Positions 26,893-34,468 of a stretch of 64,000 nt of DNA are shown in pieces (positions within the stretch are counted from its first letter, which is position 1; the number at the start of each line of letters is the position of its first letter). The stretch lies in assembly GCF_000374825.1 (NCBI RefSeq), contig NZ_KB895380.1, positions 124,001 through 188,000 on the forward strand. The letters are read 5' to 3'. The DNA is from Paenibacillus sanguinis 2301083 = DSM 16941. GTDB taxonomy: Bacteria > Bacillota > Bacilli > Paenibacillales > Paenibacillaceae. The translations under genes and the position numbers were made by a program. Under the pieces are notes generated by a model. It saw only the letters and a list, made by a program, of their open reading frames with translations. It made no database searches and was not told the origin of the DNA.

Positions 26893-27450
26893 TTGATCTT
26901 TCATGATACTATTTCAAAAAAACGCTATCTGCTTCCAGGCTTGGGACTGCTGTTAATTGCTCTGCTTATGGTACTTGTTCCCCTCTTGCAAAGGGACTCC
27001 TATAGCCAGATTTCTGATCTCCATATTCAGCAGTTTAGTGAACTGGAGGTTCTAGAGGTGTTGGATTATAAAATCAACAATGAGGTGGACCAACCCTTTG
27101 CTTATATCTTCTACAAGCGGGGTGTGAAGATCGGGGCGTATTGGCTCAGAATCATGAACGATAAAATGGTATACGGTGCTGATCTGGTCGTCAACGAGAA
27201 TAAGGAGCAGCCCGTTGAGATTCTTGGCGTTCAGACAGGGTTCCCTTATCTAATGATCCAAGTTCATGATGAACAACTGCTCCAAGAGGGAAAATACATT
27301 TATGCTACCTTTGATTACAGGAAGTGGCATCGGCTAGACATCGAGGAAGGAAAAAGAGCCTATGCCGTAGTTGGTGACTATGGCGAAGGAACCATGGGCG
27401 ACTCCTCCGTCCTCATTTATAATCAGGAGCAACAAATCATTTACGAATAA
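26893..27450 (+). CDS. Membrane-anchored hypothetical protein, 5' end probably frameshifted
   Basis: The 185-aa frame has an N-terminal membrane anchor (RYLLPGLGLLLIALLMVLVPLL) and an extracytoplasmic domain with alternating beta pattern; I do not recognise it. Its only start is TTG 26893, which touches the AGGAG and so is poorly spaced. A well-spaced ATG (26903, MILFQK...) is in the next frame and stops after 17 codons, but joins this frame by a -1 shift within the A7 run at about 26919-26925. One missing A would restore MILFQKKRYLLPGLG. The gene is therefore probably damaged or mis-sequenced. Confidence 0.55.
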   Translation: MIFHDTISKKRYLLPGLGLLLIALLMVLVPLLQRDSYSQISDLHIQQFSELEVLEVLDYKINNEVDQPFAYIFYKRGVKIGAYWLRIMNDKMVYGADLVVNENKEQPVEILGVQTGFPYLMIQVHDEQLLQEGKYIYATFDYRKWHRLDIEEGKRAYAVVGDYGEGTMGDSSVLIYNQEQQIIYE

Positions 27451-27453
27451 GAC

Positions 27454-27666
27454 CTATTCCTCCTCCAACCTCTCTACAGCCGTGAAAAACACATCCAGCA
27501 GCTCCGTGCCGAATTGAGTACGTACATACTCAGCAATCGCGTCTAATTGGTCAAGGTGGTATTCCAGGCAGGGGCGCCCTTCGCTCCATAGAACTCGGCA
27601 GGCGAAGTTCTCCAGCACGCGCTCAAGAATATAGTCCATCTCTACTGCTTTTTGGGGGATTGTCAT
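27454..27666 (-). CDS. Small acidic hypothetical protein
   Basis: The 70-aa product (LERVLENFACRVLWSEGRPC, then LDQLDAIAEYVRTQFG, ending AVERLEEE) is predicted helical and acidic. I know no family. AGGAGG lies 11 bases before the ATG. The gene is convergent with the 26893 gene, three bases apart. Confidence 0.6.
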   Translation of the reverse strand: MTIPQKAVEMDYILERVLENFACRVLWSEGRPCLEYHLDQLDAIAEYVRTQFGTELLDVFFTAVERLEEE

Positions 27667-27801
27667 AATCCATTATGCCTCCTGTCTTTATATATATTAT
27701 TAGGATAGTATTTTGTTATGTCATGACGCATTTTATTAAGCAGTTAACGAAACATCATACTTGTCGCCAGCCGCCGCCCCGACCGGGAATGGAGAGCAAA
27801 C

Positions 27802-27840
27802 AACCACAAGCGATGATTTATATCGCCTGTGGTGAGGAAT
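27802..27840 (-). terminator. Candidate terminator after Rhs-linked gene
   Basis: On the minus strand CCACAGGCGAT pairs with ATCGCTTGTGG around a 7-base loop (one mismatch), followed by a short T-rich stretch (TTGTTTG). It lies about 25 bases after the 27865 stop. Confidence 0.5.
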
Positions 27841-27864
27841 AAAAACAAATCACAGCACTTCCTA

Positions 27865-28554
27865 CTATTTATTTAAAAAGTGCTTTAAATCTTGACTTTC
27901 GTGAATGTCCATAAAGTCCGTATAGTTTAATCTAAATTTATTTTGTTTATTAAAGTCTACCTTGATAATATCAAAAGTAAAACCATTCTGTTTAATATGC
28001 TGAAAAATATCGTAGATGTCCGTGTACTCTTTCTCAATATTTTGCAAGTCCAACTCTCTTCTAAAATCGATGAAAATATATGTCCCATTTTTCAATTGAT
28101 CCTTGACTTCATCATAACTTGGAGGGATGATTTTTGAGTTTATATAATTATTCAAACCAGGTTCATGCTGTATGACTACTTTACCTGAAATCGTATTATT
28201 AGGTGATGCCACAGTTAGAATTGAGTTCAAATGATTACTAGCTTGATAAGCCCAATAATTAATAAAATAATTATCCCCTAGTTTGCCTTCTTTCCCTTGA
28301 GTTTGCCATACTGAAAATTGAATATCTTTTATGTCCCTTGGGCTAACACTAATGGAGTATGTTCCCAATTTAAAACTATAATGAGCATCTGGATTAATAA
28401 TCATCTCCTGCGAATATTTTTCATTTAAGTACTTAATCACATCTTTTTTAAATTCATTTTTTCCCCACGGCGTTCCATAAAAAATAACATAAACCATTGA
28501 CAATACACCAACAGTTATTATGAAAAGAATCAAGCCCATTAACTTTTTTTTCAA
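27865..28554 (-). CDS. Membrane-anchored protein next to Rhs toxin gene, candidate immunity protein
   Basis: The 229-aa product has one N-terminal membrane helix (LMGLILFIITVGVLSMVYVIF), then TPWGKNEFKKDVIKYLNEKY, a segment resembling DUF3139-type small secreted proteins, and an extracytoplasmic C-terminal region. The start is TTG 28554 with TTGGAG 8 bases upstream. It begins 41 bases after the Rhs stop on the same strand, the usual place of an immunity gene. Its outer-face location would protect against a toxin acting at the membrane or during delivery. The immunity role rests on position only. Confidence 0.5.
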   Translation of the reverse strand: MKKKLMGLILFIITVGVLSMVYVIFYGTPWGKNEFKKDVIKYLNEKYSQEMIINPDAHYSFKLGTYSISVSPRDIKDIQFSVWQTQGKEGKLGDNYFINYWAYQASNHLNSILTVASPNNTISGKVVIQHEPGLNNYINSKIIPPSYDEVKDQLKNGTYIFIDFRRELDLQNIEKEYTDIYDIFQHIKQNGFTFDIIKVDFNKQNKFRLNYTDFMDIHESQDLKHFLNK

Positions 28555-28595
28555 TTATTCAACTCCAATCAAAATTTTTAATATTTTCCCTTGAC

Positions 28596-31500
28596 TTAAT
28601 TGCTTAATAATGAATTTATGCCCTTAATATTTGTATTAAAGTAAAACGTAGTAAACCAGTTGCTTTCATAAAAATCTAACTTGTTGTTTAGTTGTTCTTT
28701 ATAATCATCTAGCGTAAATGAATTGTTATAGAAATTCGCTTCAAATAAAATACTTGCTGAATTTGGAATAACCTCCCCCGACAGAACAGGGCTAGTTAGA
28801 AAACGTTTAACTGATGTGCCATCATATAAATTTCCCAATGACAAAGCACCGGATGTAACCTCTAAGCAATTATTGGTTATTAAATTGTAGTCCTTATTTT
28901 TTGCTCCCATCTCTCCATTAAAAATTTTCAATTTATCTTCAAAGTAATCAAGAGATTTTGTAAAATCCCCTTCAATGTAAGTACTACTTGTGTAACCTGT
29001 ACTACTCCAAGCGGAAAAGGATTTACCTTTGATCCAATCATTCAGTTCTTCTAGTGAGCTCACGTTTCGGTTTACCTTCTCTGCTATCACTCCTTTATCT
29101 CCCCAATACGTATAAAACCAATCATTATTTTTATCTTGGAAAAGCGCTGAAGTATGTCCTGCACCAAAAGCAGCAGCCTTTGCAGTTACGATAATAGCAT
29201 CGTTTCCACTTGGGTCTATGAATTTGATCGGATTATTCTCCACATACGTATACAAATTCAAACTTAGCGGATTGGTAAGCTCCCCCTCATACGTATCCTC
29301 ATTTACAAATCGACCAATCGACGGATCGTACCAGCGGGCTCTCAGGTACTGTAACTCTACCTCATCATCCCATAGCTCACCAGAATAACGGAATGGATTA
29401 TGGACTTTCTCTTGTTCCGAAATGATATTTCCCCATATATCATACTGATACTGGTTCAGTAGCACTCCTGCTGAGTCTCTCAGCTCAATTAAATCCCCGT
29501 GTCCATTATATAACGGATAGGCTTTGGTTTGATCTGCATATTCTATAGCTTCCAGCTTCAGACCTCTTGTGTAATTTGCAACCAAACTGGGCTTTCCGTT
29601 TTCTATGGTTGCTTCGGCTATAATTTGTTCACTGTTGCTGTCATAGTAATAGCGGGTTTGTACTCCGCCTTGAATTCTTTCAACCAGCAGACCGTCTCCA
29701 TTATATCGATATTCGACGGTTTGACCATTCACACTCACCTTAGTTAACCGATTTTGATCATCATAGCTGTATTCTCTTGGTTTCGGCTTTAATTCTTGAT
29801 CCGTCATCAAGGTAAGACGGTTGCCTCGGGAGTCATAGGTGTAAGTCTCGTTATTTTCTGTCGAGGTGCTTATGCGATTTAGCTCATCATACGTAAATAA
29901 ATCATTAATGCCGTTCTGCAGACGCTCTCTGATATTTTTATTCTCATCATAACCATACTCGAAATGATTGGTAACATTTTCAGCCAGCACATGATTTAAC
30001 TCCGTCAATTTCGAGCCTGTATACCTATTTTGAGTTTCGTATCCATTACTGGAAACTGCGCCTTGAACCAGTCCATTTTTATAATACTCATACGTTGTAT
30101 CCGGTTGCTTTTCTACACTTCCTACTGTTTTCAATTGGTTCAGGTTGTCGTAAGTGAAGAATGTTTCGGCTCCGAATGGACCCACCATATGTGTTCGATT
30201 ATTTCCTGCATCATATTGATTGGTAAGAGTTAATCCATCCGGGTAAGTCATCGTCTTCAGCAGTTCCGTGTATTTATCGTACTCGTAAGCAGTTGTTCCA
30301 GTTCCATCCGTCATCGACAGACGTTTACCGGCTGCATCATAAGTATAACTTACCGTTTCACTGCTGTTTTTCCATGTTTTCAAACGATTGCGGCTGTCAT
30401 ATTCAAAAACTGTCGAGTTCCCGTTTCGATCTACCACACGAGTTACATTTCCACTAGGATCAAAATACTGCTTTTCGGACTGGCCAACTTCGTCTTTGGT
30501 CTGAATAACACGTCCAAGCTCATCGTAACTCTTCCACTTAACGTTGCCATCAGGATAGGTGGTTTGAATTAGATTCCCAAGCATATCATAGTCATACTTG
30601 GTGATGTCTCCGTTAGGATCCGTAACCGAAATTACTTTGCCTGACGAATTATACTTGTAAGAACTAGTGTTATTCAGAGCATCATATTCTTTTATAACCT
30701 GGTCGTTGACCCGATCGTATTCGAATTTCGCCACAACCGTGCTTTTATCCTGATTAGCAGGCTGTTCTTCCATGGTCTCCATTCTGTTCCACTTGTCGTA
30801 AGTGTTAATCTGTTTATTGCCTTCTCCATCAGCTTGTATTACTTGTCGAAGAGCATCATTGTAAGTCGTTGTAGCCATAGAACCATCGGGGTAAGTTGTT
30901 GATGTCAGGCGATCCAAACCATCGTGGACATATCTGATGAGATTTCCCAATGCATCCTCACTCGAAACAAGTCGGCCATTGTGATCATAAGCCGATTTTG
31001 TTTTAACTTGATACTCTGTAGCATTATACAAGCCTGTCTCAACGTTCCATCCGAGAGCATTCCAACGTGTCTTAGACTTCACTCCCAATTCATTCGTTAC
31101 GATTACCGTATTTTCCTGATCGTCGTAAGATGCGCCTATGTTGGTTCCATCCGCATAGGTTACCTTTTCCACACGTCCAAGTGCATCATACTCATAAGTG
31201 GTTTCATGACCATTTCCATCTGTTGAAGCACTGACCAGTCCCGTTTCTTTGTTATAGCTGATTTTTTTGCTGACTGTTGAGATATCTCCATCCGCATTCG
31301 TCACTTTTACACTTTGCAAAGTAGGGAATGCATTACCATACTGACTGCTGAACTCGCTAAGAGTAGTAACCGTTTTATCATCATTAGTAATGATTTGCTT
31401 GGTTACATTCCCGTACGAGTCTCTGCCTGGATACTCCACCTTTTGCAGCAATTTGCCGCTCGCATTGTTCTCGCGGACAGTAGTTTGGAGAATATCGCCT

Positions 31501-34451
31501 TGCTCATTTCGTACAAACTCAACATAGCCATTAGTGCTGGAATCAAGAGGTTCTAACGCTGTTTTAACGAGGTGATTGCCATCATACGTATAGTAAGATT
31601 TTGCGCCCCGATCATCCGTTGACTCCGTAATATTCCCGTAATCGTCATACATCACACTTGAAGTATATACATCTGAATTTTGATTATTACTTGATGTAGT
31701 AATCGTTGGAACCGACGCCGCATACGACTTGTCCTGTACCTGTTTCTCATACTGATATCCGGTTACCTTCTCGATATCCCCTGCTTGAACAACGGCCTGT
31801 TCCAGGTAATATTTAGAGCCAACTTTATTATCGATATATTTTTTATTGTATTTATACGTAGAATTCGTTAATCCATTATTTATACTGGTTGAAAAACTTA
31901 TATTATCGTTATAAGCCGCAGCCATGTCGGAGGTATAATGCATCGTTTCACGATTAAACTCCTCAACAAGGTCATTGCTATATATAATTTGATCCACTCG
32001 CGAGACGGCGCGGTAAGCCTCGTTAACAGAATTCGCACCAATATAGCGCCGTACCGGTTGGTCATCGTAGTTGTAGACGGTGGCAGCTCCGGTAGGATGG
32101 TACACTTTGGTCAGAAGCGCGTATGGATTCGATAGCTGTCTTCCTGGCTCTGAGGCATTTAAATTAAATTTTGCAGGAGCCAAAGTATAGGAATACGTCG
32201 TTTTCCTTCCCACCGCATCTGTTACCGAATCGAGAAGTTCAACTCCTTGTTCCGCATGCTTTTTATAAACAACTGTCTCATTTCCTTTAACAACTGTAAC
32301 CTCAGTCCCAGAATACGAAATTTCTATTGTGTTCCCAATGGCGTCCTCAATTTTGCTTAACAATTTGCGATTATAGGTGGCATTTTGTTCATAATAAAAG
32401 CGAATAAAATTGTTATATGCATCCGAAATCTGCAGTAATCTACCGTCTTTTGAGAAATAGTGTTTTGGCTGGGCATCGGTTGACTTTAGTACATAGGCTG
32501 ATGCATCACCATTTACGTTTACGCTCTCGTCCGCTACAAGGGTAAGTCCCTTCCAATCATAATTTTTAAGTTGGTCTCCCTCAACTTCATAACTTCCACC
32601 CTCGGAAAGATGAATATATTGTTTGTCATCTTTGGTTTCTATATATGGAAGATTCCAGGTCCACCCTTTGCCTAATGGAAAAAGCTGTTCGCTCAGCGGC
32701 GTATGAACCGTATTCTGATAAATAAATTTTGGCTGATATTCTACGGTTACTGCACCTATAACGGGATGAGCTCCTTCTGCAATATAATAACGATAGTTAG
32801 GTTCAGCTCCTCCTTCTGAGTCGGTAAGCTCTAAACCGGGATTGCTGGCGATAATCTCTTTCCACGCTTCAGCTTCTTCCAGTGTAGAGTAAAGCTGAGT
32901 CTGCTTCTTAACCTTACTTCCATTTCCTTCAGTTTCAGATTTATCGATCCATGGTAAGCCGTCAGCGGTATAAGCGTACCTTATCCTTCCTCCCTGCCCA
33001 TTGTCGCCCCATGCATCATAGCCGGTATCACTGGTGTACCCGGGTTTGGTAACTATACCTTCGTAGTTCTGACCCCATATACGGGTATCCTCAGTTCCCC
33101 TTGAAAAGACTGTCCCCGAATAATAAGCATCGCCTCGAACATTGCATATCGAATTACGTTTTGTGTAATTAGGAGAAGGACAACCTAACCATATAAAATC
33201 ATTCCAAAGTGACAAAGTTCCGCTATAGGTACCATCGTTATATTCTAGACTTGATTTACCACATGAATCGCCAGGATTATATATATAAGAAGACCAGTAT
33301 CCATAACTATCGTAACCCCCTGGTTTATAGATTTCACAACTATAGGATGAAATATATTTAGAGCCCGGAGGTGTATATGAACCTGATTTCACTTCCACTT
33401 GTCCTCTAGGTTCAAGACTCCCAACAAAGCCATCTTTATTATAACGAATGGATTGTGGTAACGAATCTGGATTCCTGGCCGTTCTGTAATCAGTTACTGT
33501 TTTGGACTCTGCAGGAACCTTGTACGTTATCTTTTGACTTGCCGCCTGATTTGCCTCTTCCAATGTTGAATAGGTTCCTACAACTTTGGTTGTGGAAGGG
33601 AGATCGTATGTACTGCGGTCAACAACCCCATCTCCATTTGTGTCTTCCTGGATCCATTTCTTCTCGTTATAGCTCACCTTATATTGTCTTATGATAGGCT
33701 TCTGAATTACATTGAATTCGATGTAGAAATTTTGCTTTACTTCACTTACATCAATTAATGTAGCTCCCATACCATAGAATTGAGCATCGTTGGAATTGTA
33801 TTGCCGGGTAAGTGAAAATCCAAGACCATTTCTCCCCGGCAGCGAGATATCGGAACTTTGGACATGCAAGTTACCCGAAAGAGTGGAGATGCTTTCTTTT
33901 TCATTTCCCACAGAGTAAGGAGCATCGTTAAACGATGTTTTATCGTAAACCGGAGCTTCTTCGGTTATTGGGGGGAGTACAGGAATATCGTCGACTTTAT
34001 TTAAGGAGTTCGATCTAGCCTTACTAATCGAGTACACATCTTCAGTAACCGAGCTACGGTCCTTTGTGTTATTCGCATAGACGTCATCCGTAACATTGAA
34101 TATGACGATGTCTTTAGCAGGCGATTGATTTAACCGATTATAAACATCACTCGTAACGGTTTCTGATTGATTTAATTCCTTAGGAAACAATTCCGCCAAG
34201 GCTTCTTCATAAGTTTTATTCGACTGTTCTGCATGAAAAAGGACCGTATATATCTGATTTAAAGAGTATCCTTTTTGCAGCTCGTTCTGAATGAATGAGT
34301 CAGATACCCCAAAGCGGGAAGCGATTTGTTCGTATGTACCCGTGTTCTCAGAAGCGCTTGCGATGTCAGGAATATAGGCACTCATTGTATTGAAAAAAAG
34401 GATTAACAGCAGGAATATAGCAATGTTACGTGTACTCAGTTTTCTCTTCAT
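28596..34451 (-). CDS. Secreted Rhs-family polymorphic toxin with papain-like C-terminal domain
   Basis: The 1951-aa product has a signal peptide, a beta-propeller entry region like DUF6531 (LSGNLHVQSSDISLPGRNG), many YD repeats (e.g. TTYEYDALGRVEKVTYADG), and the Rhs core ending WYDPSIGRFVNEDTYEG and FIDPSGNDA. The last about 200 residues are unlike the core: GAGHTSALFQ (His about 1766), DWFYTYWG and YNLITNNCLEVTSG (Cys about 1862). His before Cys in this spacing suggests a circularly permuted papain-like fold (NlpC/LRAT/PPPDE type). ATG 34451 is preferred to TTG 34466 because GGAG is 9 bases upstream. Likely a contact-dependent toxin. Confidence 0.85.
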   Translation of the reverse strand: MKRKLSTRNIAIFLLLILFFNTMSAYIPDIASASENTGTYEQIASRFGVSDSFIQNELQKGYSLNQIYTVLFHAEQSNKTYEEALAELFPKELNQSETVTSDVYNRLNQSPAKDIVIFNVTDDVYANNTKDRSSVTEDVYSISKARSNSLNKVDDIPVLPPITEEAPVYDKTSFNDAPYSVGNEKESISTLSGNLHVQSSDISLPGRNGLGFSLTRQYNSNDAQFYGMGATLIDVSEVKQNFYIEFNVIQKPIIRQYKVSYNEKKWIQEDTNGDGVVDRSTYDLPSTTKVVGTYSTLEEANQAASQKITYKVPAESKTVTDYRTARNPDSLPQSIRYNKDGFVGSLEPRGQVEVKSGSYTPPGSKYISSYSCEIYKPGGYDSYGYWSSYIYNPGDSCGKSSLEYNDGTYSGTLSLWNDFIWLGCPSPNYTKRNSICNVRGDAYYSGTVFSRGTEDTRIWGQNYEGIVTKPGYTSDTGYDAWGDNGQGGRIRYAYTADGLPWIDKSETEGNGSKVKKQTQLYSTLEEAEAWKEIIASNPGLELTDSEGGAEPNYRYYIAEGAHPVIGAVTVEYQPKFIYQNTVHTPLSEQLFPLGKGWTWNLPYIETKDDKQYIHLSEGGSYEVEGDQLKNYDWKGLTLVADESVNVNGDASAYVLKSTDAQPKHYFSKDGRLLQISDAYNNFIRFYYEQNATYNRKLLSKIEDAIGNTIEISYSGTEVTVVKGNETVVYKKHAEQGVELLDSVTDAVGRKTTYSYTLAPAKFNLNASEPGRQLSNPYALLTKVYHPTGAATVYNYDDQPVRRYIGANSVNEAYRAVSRVDQIIYSNDLVEEFNRETMHYTSDMAAAYNDNISFSTSINNGLTNSTYKYNKKYIDNKVGSKYYLEQAVVQAGDIEKVTGYQYEKQVQDKSYAASVPTITTSSNNQNSDVYTSSVMYDDYGNITESTDDRGAKSYYTYDGNHLVKTALEPLDSSTNGYVEFVRNEQGDILQTTVRENNASGKLLQKVEYPGRDSYGNVTKQIITNDDKTVTTLSEFSSQYGNAFPTLQSVKVTNADGDISTVSKKISYNKETGLVSASTDGNGHETTYEYDALGRVEKVTYADGTNIGASYDDQENTVIVTNELGVKSKTRWNALGWNVETGLYNATEYQVKTKSAYDHNGRLVSSEDALGNLIRYVHDGLDRLTSTTYPDGSMATTTYNDALRQVIQADGEGNKQINTYDKWNRMETMEEQPANQDKSTVVAKFEYDRVNDQVIKEYDALNNTSSYKYNSSGKVISVTDPNGDITKYDYDMLGNLIQTTYPDGNVKWKSYDELGRVIQTKDEVGQSEKQYFDPSGNVTRVVDRNGNSTVFEYDSRNRLKTWKNSSETVSYTYDAAGKRLSMTDGTGTTAYEYDKYTELLKTMTYPDGLTLTNQYDAGNNRTHMVGPFGAETFFTYDNLNQLKTVGSVEKQPDTTYEYYKNGLVQGAVSSNGYETQNRYTGSKLTELNHVLAENVTNHFEYGYDENKNIRERLQNGINDLFTYDELNRISTSTENNETYTYDSRGNRLTLMTDQELKPKPREYSYDDQNRLTKVSVNGQTVEYRYNGDGLLVERIQGGVQTRYYYDSNSEQIIAEATIENGKPSLVANYTRGLKLEAIEYADQTKAYPLYNGHGDLIELRDSAGVLLNQYQYDIWGNIISEQEKVHNPFRYSGELWDDEVELQYLRARWYDPSIGRFVNEDTYEGELTNPLSLNLYTYVENNPIKFIDPSGNDAIIVTAKAAAFGAGHTSALFQDKNNDWFYTYWGDKGVIAEKVNRNVSSLEELNDWIKGKSFSAWSSTGYTSSTYIEGDFTKSLDYFEDKLKIFNGEMGAKNKDYNLITNNCLEVTSGALSLGNLYDGTSVKRFLTSPVLSGEVIPNSASILFEANFYNNSFTLDDYKEQLNNKLDFYESNWFTTFYFNTNIKGINSLLSN

Positions 34452-34468
34452 CGACCTTTTCTCCAATC

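Noticed and set aside
28596..34451. YD-repeat DNA as a possible tandem repeat or CRISPR-like array
   Set aside because: The periodicity is protein-level YD repeats with diverged codons; there are no identical direct repeats with spacers.
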